Below, piece after piece: positions 11,301 to 22,544 of a stretch of DNA of 64,000 bases. The stretch is from Notospermus geniculatus (Eukaryota > Nemertea > Pilidiophora > Heteronemertea > Lineidae), in assembly GCA_002633025.1 (NCBI GenBank), contig NMRB01000496.1:171440-235439 (forward strand). The letters are read 5' to 3'. The notes under the pieces are model-generated. The model saw nothing but the letters and a program-made list of their open reading frames with translations. It did not search any database and was not told where the DNA came from. Positions within the stretch are counted from its first letter, which is position 1; each line of letters starts with the position of its first letter. The position numbers were made by a program, and so were the translations under genes.

Positions 11301-14300
11301 TGAGAAATTAGCCAGTCAGCTGATTGACACGTTACTTGCCATGAACGAGAAGGCAATGAAGAGGGAAGAACTGCTGGAAAAAATGGAAAAGGAGAGAATA
11401 GAAGCGGAAGATTTGTTCATCGTCCGACAGGAAGAATCACGAAATCTCAGGAAGGAAGAAGTTTTAGGTTCGTACAATATATATTCTAAGTGGCTGAGGT
11501 GTTTAACCTTCTCACACTGTCAGTGTCTATTTGATTAGAACTTACACTAAAAAGTTTTATAAATTTAGCCTGACATTGTGTATTTCAGCTGCTATGGAAA
11601 TTATCTTAGCAGAATCGGAACATCTTGAAACCCATCGGCAACAGTATCAGGAATCGCGTGACCAGGCAGCGAGGCGGGCGACGGATAAGTAAGAGTCTTT
11701 TATCAGACTGGGCATTCATAGGATTTCTAAAAATTTGTTTGATTTCAAATCTGTTTTTATTTGGGTTCTCTTTTTGCAGCGATGGAGTGGGTTATTTACT
11801 TCTACTTCTAGTGTCAACCTTGCCAGGTTCGTGGTGTCAGGTTCTCAGGTCCTAGATCCTTGTTTTGTACATGTCATGGTCTAAGACCTTTAGTCTTAAA
11901 TCTTAGGTCTTTGTTTTGTAGACAGCTGGGTGCACGGCCCATAGGCCTCTTGTTACAGTTGTCTTCTCAGCCTGTTTTAACTTCATTAGTTCTTGTTGCA
12001 CACTTTTCCAGTATGAGCGAAGTTGATGGTAACCTGGAATTCATACTTATGGGCAAAGAATGCAATAGAGATGAACTCATCAATCAATTATTCCATGAGG
12101 TAAGCAGCGGATTCATGGTGAGAGGTCCTGGGTTCGATTCCCAGTCACCACTTTGTATTCTCAACTTATCTGAAAGGATTGTTTGAAAGTGTTTATTTAT
12201 GCAAATAAGAATAAACATTACAAGAGCCCAGGGCCGAGGCAAGGCATTACTGGCCCTGGACAAAAGTGACAGACAGATATGTAGTTTATACAGAAGAGCG
12301 GAATAGGTGGTACAACCAAATGAATATTAAACATGCATTAATGAGATTACAAGCAAAAGAATAGGTACAACGTACAAAAAGTAAGAACACGTGAACAAAA
12401 AAGAAGCGATAGTGAANGCAGCGGTAAGAGTGTTGGACACATGACCAAGTGGCTGCGGGTTCGATTCCCAAATAAGTTGCCAATTTGTACAGTACTCTCA
12501 GCTGGTCTGAAATGATCAAGTGAAGTGCTGAATGAACTGGGTTGAGACCTTGAAACAATGAAAAGTACATAAAAAACCTAAAGAAAATGTTTTTCAGGAA
12601 AAACTGCAACGGGAAGCCTTTGAAGCTCTCCAGTTGATGAAGGATGCAAAACATCAACGTATCACAAAACAGATTGAGATAATTCAGGAGGAATTGTCGC
12701 AATTGACCGTCGTTGAAATCGAACGTCGGGAGGCCAAGTTGGACACTGAAAAGGTAAATTCTGCTGCTTGTTTCTTCCTCAAATTGCTGCTCGTTGAGTT
12801 CCCCAGACTGGAAAGGTGCCTGGAGATACTGGAGTAATAGTGTGAAGCCCTTCGAGGCTGAACAACAGGGAAGTGCTTAGCCTCCGATATTATCATTTTC
12901 AATGTTCATATTTTGTTCCAGAACATTCTGGTCGAGAAGCGTAAAGCTCTGACTGATTTGATGATCGCCTTGATGGATCAGCAGATGGACAGGGAGAAGG
13001 AACTCCGTAAGAGAATGGCCGAAATGGAGCAGCAGAGGCAGGATGACCAGGACGATTACTGGTTGATACAGTATCAGAGGTTGATGGACAAGAAGCCTCA
13101 GTCTCTCATGGACTCAGTAAGTTTTATATTTTTGACAGGGTGTAGCAGACGGCATCTTCTGTCAACTTTTTCTCACATCCTACAGTATTGATTGAAAAAT
13201 ATTTGAAGAAAGTTTGTTTCTATCAACCATCTGAAGAATGTTTCTTCGAATTCTTTCTGATATATTTCTAAGTCTTTAAGGAAACTTCAACAGAAGATGG
13301 TGTCTGCTCAAACTTGGGGGGGGGGGCAGATGGATTACCGGTAACACTTTCATTGAAGCTGACAATGTCAGCTCTAACACCTCATTCTGCTCTATCAAAT
13401 GAATATTGTCCTATTCCAGGAGAAGAATTTAGAAATCGAGGTGGTCAAGATATTGGAACGTTCAGGAGCACATCAGTATTTACAGAATTTTGCAAGGCAC
13501 CGGATCACGATTGAGACTCTCTGTCAGATGAACGAAGAAGACATACGGCATGTAAGTACAGTTAGGGAGCATTATGGAGCAGTGTTTGAGTGTTGGACTC
13601 GGGACTGAGAGGTCACGGGTTCAACTCCCAGCTGAATTGCCACTCTGTATTATCAACTGGTCTCCGAAAGGATCAAGTGATGCACAAAATGAGCTGCTCT
13701 CAAGTTCCCCGGAAAGGTTACTGGAGAGACTGGGGTAATAATGTGAAGTGCTTTGGGACTGTATTACAGTGGAAAATGTAAAAGCATCCCACAGTATTGT
13801 CTTAATTGTGTGAAACCATTTTTTCACCATAGGTGGGTGTCCAGGAAATCGGCACTCAAAAGAGTATCCTGCGACACGTGGAAGAGTTTATTGCTTATGA
13901 TAAAGAGTTCGGGAAAAAACAGAAGCAGAAAGAACCATCATCACCGGTAAGTAAGAATGTTCAGCTACCTTTCACGTATTTGCTTATTAAATTAGCAGAT
14001 ATGTGAACTATTTCAGTGTGTAGAGCTCTCTAGCTTTGGGTAGGTTGTCATAGTCATACAAGTTGTATTTATACACAGGTTGTAGAAAGATTCAGCAAAA
14101 ATAAAATATTTCTCTCAGCACTCAGAAAATTTCAACTTGGTGGTGAATTTCTGTGTTGGGTTTCATTTTTCGTCGAAACCCAACAATCAATCTTCAATTT
14201 CAGGTTGCCGCCGCTGCTGCTGCTGCTGCTGCTCCAGCGGCCCCATCTGCACCAGATGTGCAAGAGGTCACGACACGAATCACATCAGAATGTGTTATAT

Positions 14301-14793
14301 GCATGGATGAAGAGGTGAGACTTAAATGGATGCTGCAACTGCTGCTCAGGGGTGCAGCTGACTTATGGCCTTGGGGCAAAGTTGATTAAGTGTGACCCTC
14401 AGAAAAAAATTGAATATCTTACATCCTCTCAGATGTATTTTCCCGACATCTGACACCACAATAACTTGGCTCGAAGAGGGAAAATAACCTTAGAGGAAAA
14501 AACTACTTTGTCCCTTTTTGCTCCGGGGGGCATTTGTCCCTGCCCCCCCCCCCACCCGCTAGCTACGCCCCTGCTGCTGGTGTTCGCGTGGCCAAAAATT
14601 TGAACATAACAAACGTAGGAACATAATAGACACTAAGATGTCACTCACTAAGTTTTATATTTCGTTTCAGTCCACAATCGTGTTCTTAAACTGCGGCCAC
14701 GTCTGCTGCTGCGAAAAGTGTTCAGTGTCAGTCGCAGAGTGCCCGCTCTGTCGCCAGAACGTCAGCCACAGAATCAAACTCCTGCCCGCCTGA
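8365..14793 (+). CDS. LRSAM1: LRSAM1, LRR-SAM-RING E3 ubiquitin ligase
   Basis: Seventeen coding exons: 8365-8430, 8569-8622, 8841-8960, 9059-9212, 9494-9658, 10002-10207, 10430-10552, 10796-10883, 11300-11467, 11589-11688, 12012-12099, 12598-12753, 12922-13116, 13420-13551, 13833-13946, 14204-14314, 14671-14793 (TGA). Total 2163 nt, 720 aa; human is 723. All phases agree. The start MPLLKRKQSAQAKKKFEHQM matches the human MPLFFRKRK.. start. Leucine-rich repeats span about residues 58-190 (VDIHDNEVTSLPDDI, LQVLNVEGNRLKNLP), a coiled coil about 260-560, and SAM about 568-632. A nine-alanine run (645-653) precedes one PSAP motif (657-660). A C3HC4 RING follows (CVIC at 673-676, NCGHVCCC, CPLC at 704-707). 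In mammals LRSAM1 ubiquitinates TSG101 through P(S/T)AP motifs and marks intracellular bacteria. Confidence 0.96.
9774..9944. repeat. 82-bp tandem duplication with telomere-like TTAGGG words
   Basis: Within an LRSAM1 intron, a unit starting CAACCTGAATGCACAGG at 9774 recurs at 9856. Both copies carry TTAGGGTT words, and the segment 9912-9944 is a near-palindrome of TTAGGG and CCCTAA steps bounded by CTCTCAT/ATGAGAG. Confidence 0.75.
11121..11270. mobile_element. MITE in LRSAM1 intron (TATACAG termini)
   Basis: The ends TTATACAGTGGAACCTCTCT and AGGGAGGTTCTTCTGTATAA are inverted copies with few mismatches. The inside consists of repeated GAGGTGTCC-type words. The 150-bp size, TA at the borders and absence of coding sequence fit a mariner-type non-autonomous element. 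Confidence 0.6.
12100..12200 (+). repeat. tRNA-headed SINE fragment
   Basis: A B-box-like GGTTCGATTCCCAGTC follows a degenerate A-box region (AGCAGCGGATTCATGGTGAG), then the tail CTTTGTATTCTCAACTTATCTG. The same tail follows other copies at 12480 and 13645, so this is a SINE and not a tRNA gene. It lies directly after an LRSAM1 exon donor. Confidence 0.6.
12415..12560 (+). repeat. tRNA-headed SINE copy
   Basis: AGCGGTAAGAGTGTTGGACA, then GCGGGTTCGATTCCCAAA, give A- and B-box-like elements. The tail (TACTCTCAGCTGGTCTGAAA) resembles that of the copy at 13560. One ambiguous base (N) is at 12417. Confidence 0.6.
13196..13330. repeat. Dispersed repeat shared with 25567-25695
   Basis: The segment from ATTTGAAGAAAGTTTGTTTC to a G-run plus CAGATG resembles 25567-25695 along its whole length: CTATCAACCATCTGAA, ACTTCAACAGAAGAT and GTCTGCTC are conserved. 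No coding content and no obvious terminal repeats. Confidence 0.6.
13565..13800 (+). repeat. Longest SINE copy in LRSAM1
   Basis: GCAGTGTTTGAGTGTTGGAC and CACGGGTTCAACTCCCAG give the tRNA-like head. The body continues with TCAACTGGTCTCCGAAAGG and ends GTGAAGTGCTTTGGGACTG. The last part is also found at 12795-12860 in another LRSAM1 intron and, inverted, near 27850 and 40595. Confidence 0.65.
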
Positions 14794-14845
14794 CAGCGGC
14801 AGAAGAGGCAGTTTGGACGTCAGACAAGCATCGTGACAGACACGG

Positions 14846-14851
14846 AATAAA
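14846..14851 (+). terminator. Candidate poly(A) signal of LRSAM1
   Basis: AATAAA lies 53 bases after the LRSAM1 stop codon. Further AATAAA hexamers occur far downstream (near 16605 and 18390), so a long 3' UTR isoform cannot be excluded. Confidence 0.5.
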
Positions 14852-14929
14852 GCTTTGGAAATCTGAACAACTGCCTCACACAACACCAAACTATCTTCTG
14901 CCATCCTGTGGTAATGGGCAGCATCGCTA

Positions 14930-15300
14930 CTGAAAATCAGTGGGAGGATGGTTTATTGAAGTAATAACTGTTGTCCACACTAGAGTGTACTTGGTAGTAC
15001 CGGTACATGATAGTGCTTTTACTACAATTGACCATACCCCACTGATCATCAGTGGGAGTATGAACAATTGAAGTAACAGCCGTACTCTACACTACAGTGT
15101 ACTACTACAGTATACCTTGTAGTACACGCTAGTGCTTTTACTACAATTGACCATGCCCCCACTGATCATCAGTGGGAGCATAAACAATTGAAGCAACAGC
15201 TGGACTCAACACTACAGTGTACTTGGTAGTACACGGTAGAGCTTTTACTTCAGTGGACCGTATTCCCACTGATTACAAGTGGAGGTACTGCCTTTTACAA
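14930..15300. repeat. About 120-bp tandem repeat, also dispersed in the window
   Basis: Three to four units carry CCACTGATCATCAGTGGGAG, GCTTTTACTACAATTGACC and a GTGTACTTGGTAGTAC core. CACTGATCATCAGTG is spaced 120 bp between units 1 and 2. Related single units are seen near 50085-50170 and 61975-62095. Confidence 0.75.
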
Positions 15301-15660
15301 TGGGATGGCAGATACAAGCAGAAGAATCAGCATTTGCAGTGGGTCTGACGAGATTCTGCCCAGTAGTAGTAAAGTTGGATAAAATCACTATATCTACTCA
15401 CAGTGGTTGTTGGAAGTGGCGAATCTTACAGGCTACCTCTGGAACATGGACAGATATCTCATCAGAGGTTCCTATGAATGAACAGAATGCAGTGGAATTT
15501 GCAGTGATTTCATGACCCGCTGGAGGATGGACCTGTTGAAGGAAAGTTAGTAGACCAGATCAGTGGGCGTGGGTGGGGAGGGGGTGGTATAATATGCTCC
15601 CCCATTTTTGGCCGACCAGAGGCTCACTGACGATCTGGGGGAAGAAAAAGAACAGTGTTG

Positions 15661-15880
15661 TACCGTATACGCAAATATTTTTGTGTATAAAAATTCTCGC
15701 AAAAATTGCAAAATCAGAATTTTGCCGTGAATATTAATACACCTACATGCATAAATGTTTCCCCCAACAATCCAGTCAGTTCCCTTCCCTGCCCTTGACG
15801 CGAACATTAATCCACGCGAAACAGAAAAAAATGTTCAACTCGTGAAATATTATCCCACGAAAATATTTGCGTATACGGTA
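15661..15880. mobile_element. MITE with perfect 21-bp terminal inverted repeats
   Basis: TACCGTATACGCAAATATTT at 15661 and its exact inverse at 15861-15880 (21 bp with one further T/A) bound a 220-bp unit. No ORF inside belongs to it; it is probably non-autonomous. Confidence 0.8.
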
Positions 15881-16349
15881 CTGGTAATTGCATGCATTTA
15901 TGAGCAGCTTATTTCGAAACTTTTCTTAACAGAGAATTTCTTGGCCCTTTGGTCAGCAGGTTTTGCTTCTATGGGTTCACAGCTCTCCCATTTTCAGAAG
16001 TGCTGGATTCGGCCTTGGTTAGCCTCTCCATTGTAGCTTCTGCGACTGCAAATATGCTTATAATATTCATATATATTGAAAGTATGATTCTTGTTCATTC
16101 AGAACTGCTTGTGAGAACATCAGTGATGTATCTTCTGTGGCGTGTGTGGTTTATATTTTCATATATTTATAGATCATATACCCCGTAGCTGGTGTTGTGT
16201 TGGTAGTATTGCATCTTATTTTTGCAAACCTAAATAGGAAAATATCTTATTACTCGAGGAAAATGCAGCATTAGATTAATTGATATTTTCAAATGCTTGT
16301 TTTCCATGCATTTCCAAAGAATCTGTAGTATTCCTGTGCTTTGCTAAAT

Positions 16350-16450
16350 GTCATCCTCCCATAGCGGGGTTTAACCTTGCATCTCTTCATCCCACTGAGA
16401 CAAGTGTATGAAGAGTGGCAAGACCAAAACCCTGCTGTGGGAGGATGTCA
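16350..16450. repeat. About 100-bp hairpin element (CATCCTCCCATAGC family)
   Basis: TCATCCTCCCATAGCGGGG at the left and CCTGCTGTGGGAGGATGTCA at the right form a stem. The middle (CTTCATCC...TGAAGAG) forms a second stem. Close copies occur at 30706-30811 and 43647-43752. Confidence 0.75.
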
Positions 16451-16967
16451 AATGTAGAATGTAGATAGATAATCATTGAAAATTGAAGTGAGCGATTGAA
16501 TGAATTGTTGTGTAGGAGAAATGAATCAAGTTTACTAGCCGTGCTTGCCCATTAGGGAGCTTTTTCCATGTGACAGTTTCAGAGATTTCAGAAGAAGTGA
16601 TCGAATAAAAGAGACCAACAGTGCAGTTACCCATTGTTGGTGCAATTAAAGTTCAGCTGTCAGACTGGTGAATTCAGAGATCATTTTACCACCCTGTTTA
16701 AATTTTTACCACCCAGTCTAAAAATGTTACTTGCAATGCATCTTCTATTACACCACCCTGTTTGAATTTCACTCCCACCGTTTGAAAATCCACGGCCTTA
16801 AAATCATAGGAAAATGCAGTCATCCCGCCCTGTTTGGAAAAATTTCTGGCTAGAACACTGACATACAATTTCATCTCCCAGGTGTGCGACTAAAAATGTG
16901 AACATGCAATGTGAATACCCTAAGTAAGTTTATGTGCTAAAATTTGTGATGTGTGTCTACTCTGTAC

Positions 16968-17214
16968 TTAAAGGAGTTAGACGCCGAAGTTGTAAACACT
17001 CACTCACTGGTTCTCTATCCACGGACGCCTGCAGTGCTGCCACCTATTGTCGGTGATATGTACTGACGTGAATATCGTGAGTGAGTTGCATCGGACCGGG
17101 AACCAGTCTAACGATCACGGGTGCTGCCACCTGCACGAAGGAATAAAACTAGTTTGCCGACCATATTTGTAAACAAACCAGCTTGTTTACAACTTCGGCG
17201 TCTAACTCCTTTAA
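16968..17214. mobile_element. TTAA-flanked MITE
   Basis: The element is 16972-17210 (239 bp). Its ends AGGAGTTAGACGCCGAAGTT.. and ..AACTTCGGCGTCTAACTCCT are perfect inverted repeats of 26 bp, and TTAA flanks both sides. The TTAA target duplication is the piggyBac-type signature. No transposase is encoded. Confidence 0.8.
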
Positions 17215-17617
17215 CTCATTACTATACAGTCTTTTTACTGTATATTTGTATCGGTGTATAAGTGTTACATCTTCAAAGTAAGTTTTGTACATAGACTATA
17301 ATATTTGGCCTTGAAGACTAGGTTCTGGCAACTCTTCAAGATCACCTCTATGCCAGATATAAATTTTCTTGTGTACCGGTAGTTGTAATTTATGTGATTA
17401 TATTATTTACTATTGGATGGAGGTGCGGCTTAAAGGTCAATTTCGACGTCTTACACTGTACCACCGTGATGCTGTGAATAAGGTTACAGACTCTGTTTAA
17501 CAACCCCCGAACCCCTCGATAAATTACGGTACATGTAATAAGAACAATATTCCAAACCTTTTGACAATAGGCCTACCTCCTGACCACTGTACATAAACGA
17601 AACAGTTCTACCATTAT

Positions 17618-18422
17618 TTAAGGCGGGGGGCTACCTATAACTGAGCTCATTCCCTAGTGGCAATCCACGGAACTGGCCTTTGTGCGACCAGTCATTCACA
17701 TTCAGATTAAATCCGCTCACCCTGGTATACTGTTTTCGAAAACCAATCTTCAGTGTACGTGCCGACCCTAAATCTTTTGTGTCCACTGCGGGTATTGTTC
17801 AGCTCTGTCACTGGTGCTTTGGTCACAAGTGGCCGAACAGAGTTTACTCAAAGGGCGCGAATTGTGCAAATCTACATAACAAAGAAGTAACTTGCCAGCG
17901 GTATGGAAATTTTCAAATTTCCCAAACAAGTTTTCTCTTTTTTGGACACATATATTTGAAAAATTTCTTTTGGATGTTATTGCCATATGTGCATTCTAGG
18001 GCAACACGATCGCCTTTTTTGGATAGTTGGTCGGGAATATGAAATATTTCAAAAACTGTAAATCGAGCCTTTTTTTGCATTAAATAGTTTATACCAATTA
18101 AATGGAAAGTACTTTCGTAAAAAACGGATCGTTAGGCCCTGCAGGCATCAGGCCTGTATGTTACAGACTATGTGGGAAACTGATGTGTCGCATCCCAAGT
18201 CTGCAAAATTGTTTGCGAACTCAAATTTTGACAACTTGTTATAACTTAATTAACTCCATCGTAATTGGTCAAAATGAACAATTCTTTCACAGAACGGGAG
18301 CATAAAGGTTGTAGCTAAAACATTTTGTTGACATCAATTAGTTACTTTTTGTCATGAATATGTTAGGACGCTTGTTTTCAAAGAGCGTCAATAAAGTCGG
18401 CATAGGTAGCCCCCCGCCTTAA
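17618..18422. mobile_element. TTAA-flanked element, 797 bp
   Basis: The ends GGCGGGGGGCTACCTAT (17622) and ATAGGTAGCCCCCCGCC (to 18418) are inverted repeats, with TTAA on both sides. The 120-codon ORF inside resembles no transposase that I know, so I treat it as non-autonomous. The ends differ from those at 16972, so it is a second family with the same target preference. Confidence 0.8.
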
Positions 18423-19269
18423 GGAAACTATAGCATAAAGTTGTATATATTCTCATTTACTATTCTGTGATATAAATGGGTACTATCCTCGAACTGAACT
18501 TCAAATGATCATTCTGGATTTCAATATTTCAAATGCATTATACCAAAAGGAAATGGCATGTATGGTTTTAATGATTTTGTTCAAAGAATAAAACCGAATC
18601 ATGAATTTCTCCAAAAATTTCTATTGTCTTTTCCATTAGGTACCTGTTTTTAAAAGTTCAGACAAATAAAATCCTACATCATGTCAGGCCACTGTTTCAA
18701 TCAAATGGCTGTTATCAACTTTACAATCTTCAGAATTAAATCTGAATTTCTTATGAAAACATGATCCAGAAGTCTTTTATAATTTATAATAAAGTCTTTG
18801 GTATGCATCAGAATTGTTGTCCTTCATATTTTTTTAGACTACGATAGAGCATTAAAGTGGACTATTCGTGACCAGTCAAAGATAGATTCCACAGAAGTTT
18901 CCGAAGCGGACGCCGCAATGCATTTACCAGTTCTTGTTTTAAATAAAACGGGTTGTTGTATTATTTTTGCTTCACTTTGGACAGACACGAACAATCCGCT
19001 CCAGGAAAGGTTACGCCCCTGGAAGAATAGACTGGTCCTCTGTCCTGCAGCCACTTCGCTAATATGAAGACAGGCTCCTAAGTAACTGAATCTATTTGTA
19101 GAACGGCACATACCCATCAGTGCAGTGTGGAGAAAGGCTCTATGCATGTAGGGCAGGCCTAAAATAGTTTCGACAAAAGTTGCAGAATTTGTACTTATTC
19201 GATGCCAGAATTCGACAAGGATGTGCACTTACCCCAAATTTTAGCCTGTAATATTACATGAGTCATTGC

Positions 19270-19540
19270 ACAGGGGAGAGATGAATCAGTCACAGTGCAC
19301 AGAGGAGATGAATCAGTCACAGTGCACAGGGGAGAGATGAGTCAGTCACAGTGCACAGGGGAGAGACGAGTCAGTCACAGTGCACAGGGGAGAGACGAGT
19401 CAGTCACAGTGCACAGGGGAGAGACGAGTCAGTCACAGTGCACAGGGGAGAGACGAGTCAGTCACAGTGCACGGGGAAAGATGAGTCGGTCACAGTGCAC
19501 GGGGAAAGATGAGTCGGTCACAGTGCACAAGGGAGAGAGA
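19270..19540. repeat. 29-bp minisatellite, about 9 units
   Basis: The unit is approximately ACAGGGGAGAGACGAGTCAG plus TCACAGTGC (29 bp). Later units change to ACGGGGAAAGATGAGTCGG. Because 29 is not a multiple of three, every frame reads the same peptide in rotation; the 90-aa ORF across it is not a gene. Confidence 0.9.
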
Positions 19541-19904
19541 AATACTACTTACAGCATCCCAAAATGACGGGAAGTAAACTTTGGGTATCCCAGAAAGGCA
19601 TTCGGGCAGCTTCCCTGATTTCCATAATATATGTCAGGATCGGTCAAAACCTGTCATCGTAGAATCAGAATGAGAATTTTATCAACGTCCCTCAGGGGTA
19701 TGGAGTCATAGGGTATATTTACATGATTGTGATTTGGTAATTAATGAAGATTACGCTATGGTGATATGAATAAAGACTAGCAAATGCTTTTGCTTCAGAT
19801 TTTGTACAGCAAAATTCAAGTAAAAGCATATACTAGCCTTGATTCATATGATCCAATATGCATTGAGAAGAGTACCAAAGAAAGATAATACATGTACATC
19901 GCAT

Positions 19905-20100
19905 TAGCAAAGTGGTTCCAGGGTAAGGGACCAGTCTACGCAACTCGAAGTCTGTGCAGAAGTGTCAACGTGGGTTCAAGTCCCCTTGACGACAATACTT
20001 ACTATTACTTTTTCTATTTTCTTCATCATTGGCAGCTAGCAAGGGCAAGTGAAAGACCCATTCCATACTCACCACGGCCAATACAGTAATGCTTTTGCTT
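19905..20100 (+). repeat. tRNA-headed SINE
   Basis: AAAGTGGTTCCAGGGTAAGG then GTGGGTTCAAGTCCCCTTGAC give A- and B-box-like blocks with a tRNA-Leu-like spacing. A body with CTAGCAAGGGCAAGTGAAAG follows. A related body is at 24175-24290. Confidence 0.6.
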
Positions 20101-20607
20101 CGACCCTGATGGAAAATCTAAACAAAATACAAATGCCATCATACAAGGAAGAGAACTCAAAATTGGCATGAATTACGTAGCACATTTTATTGTTGAAATG
20201 TACATGAATTGTAAATAATTGTAGAAAATCCTATATAAATAATGGTTTTGGCTACGTGATACAAGCACTTCACCAAATACTCTCATCACAGGATCTTAGT
20301 TGCAGCTCGTTTTTTCTATATTTGATTTTTCACCAGTGGTATTTTTTCAGACCTAGGCCTATGAGGGGACTACGGTCACTGTATCCAATGTTTTTGAGCA
20401 AGTCGCTTTGAACTTTTAACAATGGGGCATAAGGTTGATGAAAGGCTGGACGAGACATCTGTCAAATATCAATATATAGGAGAGATGCTCATTTTTGTTT
20501 GTTAGATATTTTGTGCTATCACTCGCCTGGTAAATATCAATCGGAAAATGGTTGTTTGATCTTTAAGAAAGAGAGATGTTTGTAAGACATCACTCATCTG
20601 TCACAAA

Positions 20608-20740
20608 TCAGTCAGAATGGTGTAGTGGAGACATCAGTGCCTGTCACGGCTGAGGTTGTGGGTTCAATCCCCACTTGGATCCAATATCCAATCCTCACAT
20701 GACACAGGCTGACTCTCTTTCCCAGCACAGTTTTTTCCTG
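20608..20740 (+). repeat. tRNA-headed SINE
   Basis: GAATGGTGTAGTGGAGACAT and TGTGGGTTCAATCCCCACTT give A- and B-box-like sequences. The 3' part shows no acceptor stem pairing with the 5' part, so it is SINE-like and not a functional tRNA. Confidence 0.6.
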
Positions 20741-20821
20741 CTGTACATTTATTGGCCCAGACCTCTCAACTTGATACTTCAAGAATGATACCTGCACATC
20801 CCAAAAGTCCAAAGACAAGAC

Positions 20822-20888
20822 ATTTGTCAAGTATTAATTTGTCAAGTATTAATTTGTCAAGTATTAATTTGTCAAGTATTAATTTGAA
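20822..20888. repeat. 15-bp tandem repeat, 4 units
   Basis: TTGTCAAGTATTAAT is repeated four times in perfect register. Confidence 0.95.
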
Positions 20889-21137
20889 ATTGAATCAAGG
20901 GTTGCCAGAATCCAGAACTAAAAATCAAGTAATTACCTCAGGATGGGTTTGGTTAGGACTGCTCCAGAGCTGCAAGCTACATCGTAAATTATTCTAACAC
21001 AATCCCCTCTCTGATACAAAAGGATATGATACAAACATTAAACACTAATCTACCTACTTTTATGTGTAACATTGAGTACGGAAATAGACAAGCGTGCTCT
21101 GCATTCTCTCATCTACCCAACGCACAACTCAAGTGTG

Positions 21138-21358
21138 TATAGAGGTTTCCCACGTGACGTCATCAAGGCCACATTGGCCGTCAAATTGACCACGTGTTTC
21201 CTGAAGGAACATCACGATGACGCAATGACGTTATTTCGTGTCGTGTCTCGTTGCGTCAGGCGGAACGTCAATCCACGAGTAGCACCCTATTGACGCCAGT
21301 TTGCGTCATTTTGACGGCCAGTCACATGACTTGATGACGTCAGTGGGATTCCTCTATA
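21138..21358. mobile_element. MITE, TATAGAGG..CCTCTATA family
   Basis: The ends TATAGAGGTTTCCCACGTGACG and CGTCAGTGGGATTCCTCTATA pair as inverted repeats, with many TGACG/CGTCA words inside. The same family is at 34126-34342, where the insertion is absent from the paralogous block. Confidence 0.8.
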
Positions 21359-21442
21359 GGCCACAATAAAATCACTTAGGCCTACTTTGCTAACTCTGGT
21401 TTTGTTTTTGTTTTAAATTTGATCATGAAAATTTAGTACCAG

Positions 21443-21905
21443 CTTGGAGGAATTATACTGACAGTATAATTCCTCCAAGGTACCGGTACCAGTATGCGAT
21501 CATGAAAACTTAGTATGTGATCATGACATCTTGTTTGTGATCACAATAAGTTAGTTCATAATCACAATATTAATAGCTTGTGATCATGAAAACTAATAGT
21601 TTGTGACCACAATAACTTTGTTATTTGACCATGCTAACCTGGTATGCGAGCACAACTTCGTATGTGATCATGACAGCTTGGTATGTGATCATGATAACTT
21701 GGTATGTGATCATAATAACTTGGTATCCAGTCATGAAATCAAAGCACGTGATCATGAAAACTCAGTTTGTGATCATGAAAACATTGTAGGCGATCAAAGA
21801 AACATACATGTATGTACCGTACCTGATAGTGGGCGATCAAAGAAAACTTAGTATGTGATCATGAACACTTAATATGTGATCATGAACACTTGAATGTGAT
21901 CAAGG
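21443..21905. repeat. Hairpin followed by 20-21-bp GTGATCATGA minisatellite
   Basis: A perfect hairpin (CTTGGAGGAATTATACTG and its inverse, 21443-21479) leads into about 20 degenerate units of the type TTGGTATGTGATCATGATAAC. The core TGATCA is palindromic. Confidence 0.85.
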
Positions 21906-22385
21906 AAAACGAGGATCACAGATGAAGATACCGAAACGATTGAATCATTCTCAACGGAACCTATTTCAAACCAATACCTGCATGTACACGACTGTTGAAG
22001 TGACAGAGCATAAGAATAACACCCATGACAAATAAATTATTTCACACAGCATGGATGAAGAAGGTCCCATTAAAGTCAGCCCTCTTCCCACCAAGGGACT
22101 AAAGCCCACGGTCTGATTTATCTATTGTCAAGAAATTGAGCCCACATATTCCCATCAGCTGGACAAATACTTACAATTTTCTAGAACTAAACACGTTTGC
22201 TATTACTCTCAGCAATCTACAGCCCCATCAAGACAACAAACATTTTCTTTTCGGAAACGTGCACAATCCATTCCCAGAAACTCCAATCGAAAAGTATAAC
22301 TTTTCAATCGTAACATTTCAGATAAAATGACTTGATCAATTAAAATGTGTAGAAGTCTTATGATTTTAGAAAACCTGCCCTTAGG

Positions 22386-22512
22386 CTTCTTGTACATAGA
22401 AGTATACGGTATACGGATACGCCGGTTAACAATGGCTTCACGGTTGCAAACCCTTTGTGAAGCCTTTGTCAACCGGCGTGATTGTATACCTTATACTTCT
22501 CTGCACAGGAAG
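22386..22512. repeat. Imperfect hairpin element
   Basis: CTTCTTGTACATAGAAGTATAC..ACGCCGGTTAAC.. pairs with ..GTCAACCGGCG..TATACTTCTCTGCACAGGAAG across a loop that itself pairs (GGCTTCAC/GTGAAGCC). No coding sequence. Confidence 0.7.
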
Positions 22513-22544
22513 CCGTACAAATCCTAGGATACCAACTTTTGCAG

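Noticed and set aside
19295-19567. 90-codon repetitive frame
   Set aside because: Product of the 29-bp minisatellite, readable in every frame.
19270-21905. CRISPR-like arrays
   Set aside because: The repeats are contiguous minisatellites without unique spacers, in a eukaryotic genome.
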